Below are positions 35,197 through 45,086 of a DNA stretch of 45,379 nt, piece after piece. Within the stretch, counting starts at the first letter, position 1; every line of letters begins with the position of its first letter. Location of the stretch: assembly GCA_937928045.1 (NCBI GenBank), contig CALFWO010000051.1, forward strand, positions 1 to 45,379. The letters run 5' to 3'. The translations under genes and the position numbers were made by a program. The notes under the pieces were generated by a model. That model made no database searches. It had not been told where the DNA came from and saw only the letters and a program-made list of their open reading frames with translations. This stretch comes from an uncultured Saprospiraceae bacterium. Lineage in GTDB: Bacteria; Bacteroidota; Bacteroidia; Chitinophagales; Saprospiraceae.

Positions 35197-36758
35197 TAAA
35201 AGCTGATGTTAGAATTTGGATTGTCCTTTTCCCTCAAATAGATTTCATTTACAAAATCCAATATTTGTTCAAGACTATTCTTACTGCCATCAGTAAAACC
35301 AACATTAAAGTCAGCTTGCTTTCTGTCTGCAGTGAAATTCATCGCACCAAATGGCAATTCCATGTCCAAGTTCTTCACTTTGATTTCATCAATATTAATG
35401 ATGCCACCAAATATGTGATCTTGAAGAAGGCCTTTCATTTCTCCTTTTAATCCAGTTTTGAATAAACTACTTCCAGAGGAAAAATTATCTAATATAGAAG
35501 CATTCGCAGTGACCATTAGTTTCCCATTTTTGATATGAAGCTCTGGACTTTTATATTTGGTGTTTCTATTCAATTGCTTGAAGAAACTATCATTCAATTC
35601 GTCATCTATGACATATTGGCTGTCTGCTTTCTTCTGTATAAGATCATATTCCAATGCGACATCTAACAGTTGTTGTAAACCATCTTGGTCACCAATTTCT
35701 AGCATGAAAACGCCATATGCGTCTGTATCACCATCGCCCATGTTGTACAAAGCAAGAGCTAAGTCTCCCGGAAAGATATTCGCCAAATCTTTTATCTCTA
35801 GACCAAAAGGAGTAAAACTTCTTTCCACAAACTTCTTTGTCGATGGTCGTTCATCTAACAATTGATTTAAACCCTTCAAATCAAAAGCCGTGGTAAAGGC
35901 CATGCTCAAATCTTCTTGTGGTAAATATTTATGAAAATCTGTTTTTACTTCATCCTTAAAAAACAAATCTAAATCATTAGTCAATTTCTTTTGAAAATCA
36001 AATTTCGATCGGCCAGTTATTTCTCCATCATTAAAGTCAACATAACTGTAGATGTAATTGTCTTTCAAAACATCTGGATCTAAATTCATTAATGCGGCCG
36101 CCATTTTTGCGTCACCTATTTCAGCAAACGGATTCATGGTACTCCAAATATTGATGTCGTGGTCCTCCTCAAGCGCGTTGATCAAGCTTCTATTTTGAGA
36201 CATGTTGTCATCATGCTTTTTCATTAGCACCTTTTCCGCTAAAGCAAGAATGTCAGATCGATCTTGAGAGAGTCCGAACATAGCAAAGTTTTCCGTCCAA
36301 GCAGCAATTCCATTTCTATTGCTATAGAATGAAATCCCATTTTGTGTTGTCGGAGTAGATCCATTGTTGACATTGGACATCGTTTCTAAAAATTGCTTAG
36401 CATCCGCAATAGAGGCAACCAATACTGTAGATCCTTTGGATATATTTTTTTCTGAAACGGTAGAAAAGGAATAAATAGATTGCTCCAAGTCAATTCCACT
36501 TTTCGATGGCTCTTCCAAAATGGCAGCAAAGAAAACGGACTCCTTGCGCGTGTCTTCCACCATTTTCTGAAATACTTCCGATTGTTGAAACTTGCTAAAA
36601 TTAGCTTTCTTCAATAGTTGCGGAACGCGAATTTCCGAAACAGAATATGCAGATTCCGGTATCAAGGTCAAGGCCTCACGAGATACTAAAGGATCGGACT
36701 TACAGGAAAAAAGTAAACTGAATGAAAGAATGGTAAAAACCATTGGGAGGATTCTCAT
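35196..36758 (-). CDS. DUF4836-family lipoprotein
   Basis: The 520-residue protein starts with a lipoprotein signal peptide and the lipobox Leu-Phe-Ser-Cys (Cys19). The rest is a long alpha/beta protein with a Val-Pro-x-Leu-Leu-Lys-Lys-Ala-Asn-Phe segment near the start and repeated Asp-Leu-Lys-Gly-Leu and Phe-x-Gly-Asp-Leu-Ala-Leu segments. This is the pattern of the DUF4836 family found across Bacteroidota, where it is predicted to sit in the cell envelope. Function is unknown to me. It is coupled to the ABC ATPase that follows, which could suggest a shared role in envelope transport, but that is inference. Confidence 0.75.
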   Translation of the reverse strand: MRILPMVFTILSFSLLFSCKSDPLVSREALTLIPESAYSVSEIRVPQLLKKANFSKFQQSEVFQKMVEDTRKESVFFAAILEEPSKSGIDLEQSIYSFSTVSEKNISKGSTVLVASIADAKQFLETMSNVNNGSTPTTQNGISFYSNRNGIAAWTENFAMFGLSQDRSDILALAEKVLMKKHDDNMSQNRSLINALEEDHDINIWSTMNPFAEIGDAKMAAALMNLDPDVLKDNYIYSYVDFNDGEITGRSKFDFQKKLTNDLDLFFKDEVKTDFHKYLPQEDLSMAFTTAFDLKGLNQLLDERPSTKKFVERSFTPFGLEIKDLANIFPGDLALALYNMGDGDTDAYGVFMLEIGDQDGLQQLLDVALEYDLIQKKADSQYVIDDELNDSFFKQLNRNTKYKSPELHIKNGKLMVTANASILDNFSSGSSLFKTGLKGEMKGLLQDHIFGGIINIDEIKVKNLDMELPFGAMNFTADRKQADFNVGFTDGSKNSLEQILDFVNEIYLREKDNPNSNISF

Positions 36759-36898
36759 AACGTCTAATATGTTTAAACGCTAAGATACTCCTTTTGCTAA
36801 TCTACTAGTTGTATTATAGACGAACATTTGCAAATCAAAGACAACTTTGGATTTTGCTTAAAGTACTTGCCAATTTGAGATGAAAACAATTGGTCGAA

Positions 36899-38086
36899 CT
36901 ACGCCCGCTTTGCTTTATCCCATACCACACTCTGGCTGCCTTTCATAAATCTTCCAAACCCACGATAAACCGCATAGTTCATTACACAGAAATAATACGG
37001 AATAAAAAAGGCTTTGATCTTCAACGCTTTTTTCTCCAAAACATATCCTATAATCGCAGCGATGTAAAATGCAATCTGCGCGTATAGAATATATTGATAA
37101 AAAGTACTGGTAGTGGCCAAGTAGATATTTAAGACCAAAATGATTGGCAAGGCTAGGGGAGCAAGCGTCCAACGCAAGACTCGATGAGAGATATATTGAA
37201 AACTTAAAGTGCCGTATTTGAATACATTCAACAATGGTTTCAATCTAGAAATGGCCTGTAGTCCTCCGGCTGCAATTCTAATTTTTCTTTTGAGTTCTTC
37301 TCCCACTGAAGCAGAAGAAGATTCCACAGCGCGGGCTTCTGGCTCATACTTCACAGTATACCCCTTCATCGCAATCTTCAAAGTCATATAGAAATCCTCA
37401 ATGATCGTATCTTGAGGCACCGCTTGGAACAATTCTGTTCGTAAGGAGAACAATTCTCCTGCAGCACCAACTACAGAGTACAACTCTGAATCCCACTTTT
37501 TCAATTGAGATTCGTATTTCCAATAAATCCCTTCTCCGGCCGCTTTAGCAGAATCAGCCGCTTCCATAGAAACCCGCTTTTCACCAGCAACCGCTCCAAC
37601 TTTTGGATCCTCATAATGCGCCACTATTGCTTTGATAGCACCCTCGTTAACAAAGGTATTCGCATCGGTATAGATCACAATCGGTGTTTTTACCAAAGGC
37701 ATTACACGTTCTACTGCCGCTATTTTTCCTCTTCTTTCATCACGATGTTCCAATTCCCAAGAGACCCCTTCCGGCCAATTGTAATCCTTGATACGATCCG
37801 GTGTACTATCAGAGCAGCCGTCCGTCACATACATGAAATGAATTTTATCTTTTGGATAGTCAAATGCCAAACAGTTTTCAATCTTGTCTTCAATCCAATC
37901 TTCCTCATTAAAAGCTGCAACCATGAAAGTTACTTTCGGAAAGGGTTCCTTGAGCTCAGGCCGTTGTGCCTTTCCTTTGAATATTCGCTTGATCTGAATG
38001 AATAAAAACAATAGAATACCATATCCCAGGTAGGAGTAAAAGACGATGAATACAAGTGTCCAAAAGAGTATTTGTAAAATTTCCAT
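36899..38086 (-). CDS. Family 2 glycosyltransferase, membrane-bound
   Basis: The 395-residue protein has an N-terminal membrane segment (about 5-33) and a GT-A fold with Met-Val-Ala-Ala-Phe-Asn-Glu-Glu near residue 55. Other motifs are a Tyr-Val-Thr-Asp-Gly-Cys-Ser-Asp donor-binding loop, the metal-binding Tyr-Thr-Asp-Ala-Asn, and an Ile-Ile-Glu-Asp-Phe-Tyr catalytic-base region. Two to three membrane helices follow (about 308-365). The Gln-x-x-Arg-Trp motif of processive synthases is replaced by Arg-Lys-Ile-Arg-Ile-Ala-Ala-Gly-Gly. The enzyme probably adds sugars to an envelope polysaccharide or lipid carrier. It stands alone, without an obvious polysaccharide cluster. A TAnnTTTG box lies upstream. 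Confidence 0.85.
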   Translation of the reverse strand: MEILQILFWTLVFIVFYSYLGYGILLFLFIQIKRIFKGKAQRPELKEPFPKVTFMVAAFNEEDWIEDKIENCLAFDYPKDKIHFMYVTDGCSDSTPDRIKDYNWPEGVSWELEHRDERRGKIAAVERVMPLVKTPIVIYTDANTFVNEGAIKAIVAHYEDPKVGAVAGEKRVSMEAADSAKAAGEGIYWKYESQLKKWDSELYSVVGAAGELFSLRTELFQAVPQDTIIEDFYMTLKIAMKGYTVKYEPEARAVESSSASVGEELKRKIRIAAGGLQAISRLKPLLNVFKYGTLSFQYISHRVLRWTLAPLALPIILVLNIYLATTSTFYQYILYAQIAFYIAAIIGYVLEKKALKIKAFFIPYYFCVMNYAVYRGFGRFMKGSQSVVWDKAKRA

Positions 38087-38267
38087 ATGATAGCTGTTCT
38101 TAGAATGCTCATTGTAAATTAGAAAGCCTCTTATAGATTGTTTTGTAATTCGATTTTAAAGGTAATTACCTGTTGTAATACCTTATTTACATTCAATACT
38201 TCTAGAACCGAATTTGATCAAATTTCTTAGAATAGCTGAGGCATTTCTAAATTCAATTCGCATATGG

Positions 38268-38275
38268 CAAAGATA
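38268..38275 (-). promoter_or_regulatory. Bacteroidota-type -7 box upstream of the glycosyltransferase
   Basis: On the minus strand TATCTTTG fits TAnnTTTG, 181 bases before the start codon at 38086. It lies within a tandem pair of ATATGGCAAAR words (around 38262-38283) and no clear -33 TTG is seen, so the support is moderate. Confidence 0.4.
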
Positions 38276-38307
38276 TGGCAAAATCCAGGCCATCAGCGAT
38301 TTATCAG

Positions 38308-40119
38308 CTAGGCAGATACACCAGCATTCTTCGAACGTTTACGTTCGTGTTCTTTCAAGAAGATTTTACGCAGACGAATATTCTCTGGAGTTACTTCCAC
38401 ATATTCATCTCCTTTGATGTATTCTAACGCTTCTTCAAGGGTAAATACCCTTGGTGGAACCAACTTCACCTTCGCGTCATTACCTGCGGAACGCATGTTT
38501 GACATCTTCTTGGTCTTGGTTAAGTTAATACACAAATCCGTTGGGCGCGAGTGCTCTCCAACAACTTGTCCTTCGTATATCTCTGAATTTGAGGTAATAA
38601 AGAATTTCCCTCGTTCTTGTAAATTATTGATTGAAAATGGAATCGCTGTTCCTTGCTCCATAGAAATCATCGATCCGTTGATTCTTGAAGGAATCTCGCC
38701 ACAATGAGGGCGGAATTCTAAGAAACGGTGCGTCATAATCGCCTCTCCAGCTGTAACGGTCAACATGTTTGATCGAAGGCCGATAATACCTCTTGAAGGT
38801 ACTTCAAAGACCAACTTCATACGATCTCCTTTTGGATCCATGCTCAACATTTGGCCTTTTTTCTTGGTTACCATCTCGATGACCTTACCGCTAATATGTT
38901 CTGGTACATCAATGTTCAATTCCTCATATGGTTCTGACTTTACGCCATCTACTTCCTTGATAATCACCTGAGGTTGACCAATCTGTAGCTCGTATCCTTC
39001 ACGTCTCATCGTTTCAATCAATACAGACAAGTGAAGTACACCACGACCAAACACTTTAAAAGTGTCTCCCGTTCCAGTTGGTTCAACTTTTAACGCCAAG
39101 TTCTTTTCTAACTCCTTATCCAGTCTTTCTTTTAAGTGACGAGAAGTCACAAACTTTCCTTCCTTGCCGAAAAATGGACTATCATTAATAGTGAAAACCA
39201 TACTCATTGTAGGCTCATCAATTTTTATCACTGGCAATGCATCCAAATTTTCAGGATCAGAGATCGTATCTCCAATATCAAAACCTTCAATCCCTTGCAG
39301 TGCTACCAAGTCACCTGCCTGAGCCGTCTCCGTCTTTACTTTTCCTAATCCTTCAAATACAAAAAGTCCTCTTAAAGGGAATTTTTTAACGGTACCATCA
39401 GCCTTCATCAAGGCCACTTGCTGTCCAGTCTTCAAACTTCCTCGTTGCAATCTTCCTACCGCAATACGTCCTATAAAGGAGCTATAATCCAAAGAAGTCA
39501 CCAACATTTGTAAAGTTCCTTCTTCTACTTTTGGTTCAGGGATGTGTTCAACGATCGCATCCAAAAGCGGAATGATATTCTCCGTTGGTTTCTTCCAATC
39601 GGTACTCATCCAACCATTCTTAGCAGATCCATAAATCGTAGGGAAGTCCAATTGATCTTCAGTAGCATCTAAACTAAACATCAAATCAAATACCGCTTCA
39701 TGCGCTTCATCAGGCGTACAGTTTTCCTTATCGACCTTGTTGACTACTACGATTGGCTTCAATCCCAACTCAATCGCTTTAGACATTACAAATCGAGTCT
39801 GTGGCATAGGGCCTTCAAATGCATCTACCAATAAGATCACACCATCAGCCATGTTCAATACACGCTCAACTTCACCTCCAAAATCACTGTGACCAGGCGT
39901 ATCGATAATATTGATTTTCACATCCTTATAAGTCATCGATGCGTTCTTAGAAAGAATGGTAATACCACGTTCTCTTTCCAGATCGTTATTGTCCATGATC
40001 AACTCACCCGGCTTATCTCTATCCGAGAATAGCTCTCCAGCCATCAACATCTTGTCTACCAGGGTAGTCTTACCGTGATCTACGTGCGCAATAATTGCGA
40101 TATTTCTTAATTTTGTCAT
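38308..40119 (-). CDS. typA: Translational GTPase TypA (BipA)
   Basis: TypA is a ribosome-binding GTPase of the EF-G family that supports assembly of the large subunit and growth under stress. The 603-residue length is standard. The GTP-binding motifs are AHVDHGKTT (residues 10-18), the switch I Arg-Glu-Arg-Gly-Ile-Thr-Ile, Asp-Thr-Pro-Gly-His, Asn-Lys-Val-Asp and the Ser-Ala-Lys equivalent. Domains II, III and V and the TypA-specific C-terminal domain with Lys-Lys-x-Lys-Lys-Met-Ser-Asn-Met-Arg follow. A promoter box lies 120 bases upstream. It is a single-gene unit as far as I can see. Confidence 0.97.
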   Translation of the reverse strand: MTKLRNIAIIAHVDHGKTTLVDKMLMAGELFSDRDKPGELIMDNNDLERERGITILSKNASMTYKDVKINIIDTPGHSDFGGEVERVLNMADGVILLVDAFEGPMPQTRFVMSKAIELGLKPIVVVNKVDKENCTPDEAHEAVFDLMFSLDATEDQLDFPTIYGSAKNGWMSTDWKKPTENIIPLLDAIVEHIPEPKVEEGTLQMLVTSLDYSSFIGRIAVGRLQRGSLKTGQQVALMKADGTVKKFPLRGLFVFEGLGKVKTETAQAGDLVALQGIEGFDIGDTISDPENLDALPVIKIDEPTMSMVFTINDSPFFGKEGKFVTSRHLKERLDKELEKNLALKVEPTGTGDTFKVFGRGVLHLSVLIETMRREGYELQIGQPQVIIKEVDGVKSEPYEELNIDVPEHISGKVIEMVTKKKGQMLSMDPKGDRMKLVFEVPSRGIIGLRSNMLTVTAGEAIMTHRFLEFRPHCGEIPSRINGSMISMEQGTAIPFSINNLQERGKFFITSNSEIYEGQVVGEHSRPTDLCINLTKTKKMSNMRSAGNDAKVKLVPPRVFTLEEALEYIKGDEYVEVTPENIRLRKIFLKEHERKRSKNAGVSA

Positions 40120-40239
40120 AGGAAAATCTGACTTAGTTCCGTAATGCGAAATAATTGTTTGTTATTCTGAAAAATGCATGTAATCTCCTGTAAACTAGAC
40201 AATTAGAAATTATAAATATTCATTTTTCAAACGAAGGCG

Positions 40240-40247
40240 CAAAGGTA
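40240..40247 (-). promoter_or_regulatory. Bacteroidota-type -7 box of typA
   Basis: On the minus strand TACCTTTG, followed by CGCC, fits TAnnTTTG and lies 120 bases before the typA start. The -33 element is not clear. The rest of the 322-base gap up to the TPR gene stop at 40442 holds nothing I can name. Confidence 0.55.
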
Positions 40248-40441
40248 CGCTAATTATTTTCAGAATGCTGAGATTCAGGGATATTATCTTTAAAAGGGAA
40301 TTCACTTATTCTGCCGATCTAGATGAAGTGTTCGCATAGGAGAATTAGGATTTAGTGAAAAAACTGATTGTGATCAAACGATGTTTTAACCAAAACTTCA
40401 AAGTGTAGCACAAAGCCCAAACTACTGAGTTGTATTATTGC

Positions 40442-41872
40442 CTAGAAGAAGTACTCGGGATCATAGTAATTCAGCGCGGCTTGGATCTTCTTATTGTGTC
40501 TCACATGAGGAACCAACTCAAAGAATAATCCTAGAGATTCATAAGATGCTTCCAATCCTTCACCAAATGCTTCAAAGGCTGCTTTTTCTTTTCCCGTCAA
40601 ATAAAGCATTGCCGCTTTGCAAAGCAATAATTTTCCAGAGTAAGTGTGTTCTTCGGCGCGGATGAATAAGGACTTGGCGATTTCGAATTGGCCAGTCAGG
40701 ATAAGGTACTTTGCGTACATCACCCAGGCATGATCTTCCGTTGGATTCAATACGATCACTTTTTCCAATAGTGGTGTTACCTTAGAATGTCTGCCCATCT
40801 TAAAATAGCAGGAAGCCAAGGCTTCGACATAGTCCTCACGGGTTTGATCCAGTTCCCAGGCCTTCATGAAAAAGCGTTCTGCCATTTTCAATGAAAACTC
40901 TTTTTGATAGCACTTCCCAATTTGGAAAAAGAGCTCATCATTTAAAGGATCAATTTGTACAGCTTTTAAGTAGTACTTCTTAGCGGTTTCGATATTGTCG
41001 AGGCCAAAGTAACATTCTGCGATCTGAAAGGTCATTTTCTCATCGGCCTTCACGAATTGAAGTACTTCATCATAGCAACTAAGTGCTTTTTTGAATTTCA
41101 ACAATTCTTGACAAACTTCTGCACAGTCCAAATAGGCTGGTGCGAAGCGCTTATTGATCAAATAGCAGTATTCAAATGCTTCAATGGCTTTTTCATACTC
41201 AAAACAACCATAATAGGCATGACCTAGATTGTACCATGCTCCCCAAGCGAAAGGATCTTTAGTTGTAAGCTCCAAATGCAGATCTACACTTTCGCGGTAC
41301 CATCTATGGTTCCCAGCTAGATTTCGAGCGGACAACAATAACTCTTCCTGATTCGGATATTGAAAAAGTAAATTTGAAACCAATTCAAAAGCTGCATCCG
41401 CCATCCCTTCTTTTTCCAAAAGGCTGACTTCGGTCAATGTAACCTGCACCAATTGTTCTTGATTCAAATTTCCATGTTCCTTAAGGCCTTTTAGCATGGT
41501 TAAGGCTTGAGGGTTTTTATTTTGCTTGGAGAATATCTTTGCTCTAATAATTCCGCTTTCCACTACACAAAATCCTCTGAATTCTGCCTCCGCAAGATTC
41601 TCTAGAGCCATTTTAGTCTTGCGACCATCTAACAATCTCATTGCCTTGTATGCATATAGATTAGCGGACTTAGGAAATTGCTTCAAACCAGCTTCCAATG
41701 CTTTCAAAGCATCTTTTTTGTAATCTGAAGAAAGGTATTGATCATGGACCTTAACAAAGTCGGATTCTGAGAATCCAGGAAAGATGCCAAGTTCAGCATG
41801 AAATTCATATTGAAACAGTAGGTCTGTGATATTTACCTCTGTAGAACGAAGTGTTGTGTGCATAGCGATCAT
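40442..41872 (-). CDS. TPR-repeat protein
   Basis: The 476-residue protein is made almost wholly of tetratricopeptide-like helical pairs from about residue 40 to 440. Typical Trp/Tyr-x-x-Leu-Gly, Ala-Tyr and Tyr-x-x-Ala-Ile-x-x-Phe patterns are clearest around 210-370. No signal peptide or membrane segment is seen, so it is probably cytosolic and acts as a protein-protein scaffold. The start is the first ATG; an ATG three codons later (41863) is equally possible. It is divergent from the S41 gene, and a short inverted repeat lies between them. I do not recognise a specific function. Confidence 0.85.
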   Translation of the reverse strand: MIAMHTTLRSTEVNITDLLFQYEFHAELGIFPGFSESDFVKVHDQYLSSDYKKDALKALEAGLKQFPKSANLYAYKAMRLLDGRKTKMALENLAEAEFRGFCVVESGIIRAKIFSKQNKNPQALTMLKGLKEHGNLNQEQLVQVTLTEVSLLEKEGMADAAFELVSNLLFQYPNQEELLLSARNLAGNHRWYRESVDLHLELTTKDPFAWGAWYNLGHAYYGCFEYEKAIEAFEYCYLINKRFAPAYLDCAEVCQELLKFKKALSCYDEVLQFVKADEKMTFQIAECYFGLDNIETAKKYYLKAVQIDPLNDELFFQIGKCYQKEFSLKMAERFFMKAWELDQTREDYVEALASCYFKMGRHSKVTPLLEKVIVLNPTEDHAWVMYAKYLILTGQFEIAKSLFIRAEEHTYSGKLLLCKAAMLYLTGKEKAAFEAFGEGLEASYESLGLFFELVPHVRHNKKIQAALNYYDPEYFF

Positions 41873-41951
41873 GGGTTGCCTTTATTAGGGTTATGTTGAT
41901 CACCATTAGAGACTTGGTTGACATTGAATAGGAAGACCTCTGGTCATTCCT

Positions 41952-41981
41952 TACTGACATTTCGTTGCATTTGTGTCAGTA
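41952..41981. promoter_or_regulatory. Inverted repeat TACTGACA-N14-TGTCAGTA
   Basis: An 8-bp perfect inverted repeat with a 14-base spacer (22 bp centre to centre, two helical turns) lies between the divergent TPR and S41 genes, about 80 bases from the TPR start. The layout is that of a dimeric regulator operator, but no regulator gene is adjacent. It may also be chance in an AT-rich gap. Confidence 0.3.
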
Positions 41982-42124
41982 GAGGAGTTTACGCTCAGTT
42001 ATCTGTTGTGGTTACACTTTTGGCCCAAATGCAAAACATATTTTTTTTTATAATATTTAGAAATTGACGCAAAGGGTTCAAACTTCGACCATTGAATTCG
42101 ACGCACTTTGTTTATATTTACTTT

Positions 42125-43194
42125 ATGCACAAATCCTTTCCCGAAAACCTAATCATATCATTTTACGTACTGATTGCAAGTCCCATTTTTTCGCAATCCA
42201 ATCAAGTAGAGCAACCTGTCAAAATATTTGAAGAGCTCTGGAATGAATTCAATGATCGGTATGCAGACTTTGAATTGAAAAAAGTAAACTGGAAAGACGT
42301 CTATAAGATTTATCGACCAAAAGTGACTGCAGAAACAAGGAACCAAGAACTGTTTGAAATCTGTTGTAGCATGCTCCAAGAATTGAACGATGGCCATGTG
42401 ACTCTGGAAGCGATATATAATGATGCTCCATTGGAATGCGACCCTCCGTATACCTATAGACTTTTTGAAGAATTTAAAGATCAAAAATCAATTACTCAAT
42501 TCATAAAAGTAATTAGTAAAGAATTAACCGAGCTAGGATTTGGTAAAAAGGGAGAAACGGTTTTACCAGATGATACATATATGGAATATTCCGTTTCAGC
42601 TGATTTAGGTTATTTGAGATTAGACGGCATGATGGAATCACTCAAAATAGGATTGTTAAATAGAATTTTCAATTCGGCTTTTGAAAAGTTTAAATCAAAA
42701 ATGGATTGATCATTGACCTGAGATTTAATGAAGGCGGATGGGATGTGGTTTCTTATAAGTTAGCAGGCCGATTTGTTACTGAAGAACGCACTGGCCATTT
42801 TAAGAAAACAAGAAAGAAAGGAACTGCTGATTATGGCCCATTAGATGAATGGATTGTGAAACCAACTAGAAAAGACAAATTCTTAGCCCCAGTTGTTATT
42901 CTTACAAGTGATTATACGGCCAGTGCCGCTGAAGTTTTTTTGTTAGCAATGAAAGATTTACCGAATATTACCATCGTCGGTGATTCTACAGAAGGTATTT
43001 TTTCAGACATGTACGAATTTAAATTGTCCAATAAGTGGCAAGTCTCCTTGTCGCATCAAAAATTTTATTCTAGCGATATGGTCAACTATGAAGGAAAAGG
43101 AATTCCACCAGACATAGAATTGTTAAACACGTTTTCAGAAATAGAAAAAGGGCAGGATGTTGTATTGAGAAAGGCAGTAGAGCTTTTAAAGTAG
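42125..43194 (+). pseudogene. S41-family peptidase broken by a -1 frameshift
   Basis: From ATG 42125 a signal peptide (Met-His-Lys-Ser, hydrophobic core, ending Phe-Ser-Gln) is followed by the N-terminal helical part of an S41 (C-terminal processing or tricorn-like) peptidase, with Leu-Asn-Asp-Gly-His-Val-Thr. The frame meets TGA at 42707-42709. The next frame continues at once with Leu-Ile-Ile-Asp-Leu-Arg-x-Asn-x-Gly-Gly, a hallmark core strand, then Asp-Tyr-Thr-Ala-Ser-Ala-Ala-Glu with the catalytic Ser codon at 42922-42924. Adding one base near 42706 gives one protein of about 356 residues. No slippery run is present, so real decay or a sequence error are both possible. A TTG overlapping the stop could in principle restart translation. 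Confidence 0.75.
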
Positions 43195-43293
43195 AGTTAT
43201 TTACTGCATGTAGTAAGATGGCATAAACGGCTTGCCATCAACTAGGAAATAACAACAATATAAATTTTAATTACTTTTTATACCAAGGAAGCC

Positions 43294-43476
43294 ATGCAGA
43301 AAATGATTGAAGAAGAATTTAGTTGAAAGGTATTTGATGATAATATTGCAGTTGTATATTATGTGCAAAGAAATATAGAATTACATGAAGTGAAGAATTT
43401 GCAGGAAATTGCTACTGAATAAGGTGATAAACCAACAGCGAAGGTTTGATGTGAATATTGTAAAATAGTAGAGTAG
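43294..43476 (+). pseudogene. Possible small gene remnant in the gap before the WD40 gene
   Basis: The 542 bases between the S41 gene and the WD40 gene hold no intact frame. From ATG 43294 one frame reads as protein-like segments split by TGA (43324-43326), TAA (43420-43422), TGA (43447-43449) and TAG (43474-43476). The middle segment of 31 codons (Lys-Val-Phe-Asp-Asp-Asn-Ile-Ala-Val-Val-Tyr-Tyr) resembles the start of small beta-rich Bacteroidota proteins. This is weak evidence for an old gene; chance open codons in AT-rich DNA are the alternative. The rest of the gap shows nothing I can name. Confidence 0.25.
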
Positions 43477-43736
43477 TAAGGTGTGAATTGGAAAATATAA
43501 TTGAGACTTTTGAATATTCTCTAGCAATTGCAGCAGCTTGAAAAATAATTATTTGATGAAAGAAAATAAAAAATGATTGAGTGAATTGTAAAGTCAAAAA
43601 AAATAGGACATACGATGAGATGTAAATATCCTTACAACACCAATTTCGTTTTGTGCAAACCAAATAAGATGATCTTTTAATTAAGCTCAAAAGGAAAATA
43701 AAACAGTTGAGGGAGCAATCTGGAAAACATTTAACA

Positions 43737-45086
43737 ATGGATGATATGGAAAGAAAATCTAGAGATAGAAAAACAAATTACATAGTATTGTTGGTACTGA
43801 CATTTTTAATTTGCTTAGGTATTTGGAAATTTCTGCCGCTGTCAGCCAGTGAATCAGGTACTCAAGTAACTGCCGAAGGTATAGATGCACCATTAAATAA
43901 TGTAAGTAAATCTGAAACCAAAATTAACGTTAGTGTACCAACTTCAACCCAAAATGAGTCAAAGATTTCTAGTAATGGCAAGCCAAAATCATTAAAGCCA
44001 GTGGGGGCGGAAAGTGCAAAATCAACAACAATTAAAAAGACTAAGGAAAATTCAAGAGTAAAGAAAGAAGAGCCGGCAGAAGTTAAAACAGAAAACAAAA
44101 CAAATGTTCCATTGGAAGCGTCTTTTAATAAATCGGGAAAAGTATTTCGCGCAAATAAGAATATCGACAAAAGGCCCCCTGCATCATCGAATACTCAGTG
44201 TGAAGCAGCAAATATTTTTAAAATTGATAGATCTTCCATTCAGATAAGCGTAGACTTTTCACCAGATGGAAATAATTTTGCAATAGGAAGCCTTGATGAT
44301 TATGCGACAATAATGGATATGCAAGGGAATGAAATAAAAAGATTAATTGGACATACGAAATCAATCCAATCGATTAAATATTCACCGGACGGTAAATATA
44401 TAATTACTGGAAGTGGTGACCACACAGCCAAATTATGGAATGCAAACAATGGAAAAGAAATTAGGAGTTTAGAAGGCCATGCTGATATTGTCTTCTGTGT
44501 GGCTTTTTCCTCTAATGGTAAATTCATTGCCACTACTGGTATGGATAATTTGGTTATTATTTGGGATGCTAGTTCGGGGAATAAACTGCATGAATTGCGA
44601 GGCCATAAACGAGAGGTTTCAGAAGCTGCTTTTTCAAACAACAATAAATTATTAATAACTGGAAGTTCTGATGGTATGGCAAAAGTATGGGAGGTTAAAT
44701 CAGGGAAAATCTTGTATTCAATTGAAGAAATTTCGGGAGGAGTTAGTGGCGTAACATTTGCCAAGGATGATAGATTATTATTTACAGCAGGAAGCGATAA
44801 GAAAATTAGATTGTGGGAGACAAAGACTGGTAAGCATATACATACTATCAGTGGTCATAGCGCTTGGATTAGCTCTATTAAAACCTCTCCAGATGGAGAA
44901 AATATTTTGTCTACAGATCTAGATGGAGTAGCCAAGCTGTGGAAAATTAAAGGCGGTAAAGAAGTTTGTGAAATTATTGGACATACCGCTAGAATAAGAG
45001 AAGCTGCCTTCAATCCGATCAATAAAAATATCATAGTTACTGTAGGAAACGATAATACAATTAGAGGTTGGAATGTTGAATTGTAG
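43737..45086 (+). CDS. Membrane-anchored seven-blade WD40-repeat protein
   Basis: From ATG 43737 the protein has 449 residues; a TTG ten codons upstream (43707) is possible but lacks support. Residues about 15-36 form a single membrane helix (Leu-Val-Leu-Thr-Phe-Leu-Ile-Cys-Leu), followed by a Lys/Ser/Glu-rich linker to about 160. Seven WD40 repeats then run to the end, each with Phe-Ser-x-Asp/Asn-Gly and a Trp-Asp/Asn/Glu/Lys ending. Seven repeats make one complete beta propeller, which would face the periplasm or surface as a binding platform. No enzyme domain is present. The partner is not indicated by the neighbours. Confidence 0.88.
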   Translation: MDDMERKSRDRKTNYIVLLVLTFLICLGIWKFLPLSASESGTQVTAEGIDAPLNNVSKSETKINVSVPTSTQNESKISSNGKPKSLKPVGAESAKSTTIKKTKENSRVKKEEPAEVKTENKTNVPLEASFNKSGKVFRANKNIDKRPPASSNTQCEAANIFKIDRSSIQISVDFSPDGNNFAIGSLDDYATIMDMQGNEIKRLIGHTKSIQSIKYSPDGKYIITGSGDHTAKLWNANNGKEIRSLEGHADIVFCVAFSSNGKFIATTGMDNLVIIWDASSGNKLHELRGHKREVSEAAFSNNNKLLITGSSDGMAKVWEVKSGKILYSIEEISGGVSGVTFAKDDRLLFTAGSDKKIRLWETKTGKHIHTISGHSAWISSIKTSPDGENILSTDLDGVAKLWKIKGGKEVCEIIGHTARIREAAFNPINKNIIVTVGNDNTIRGWNVEL

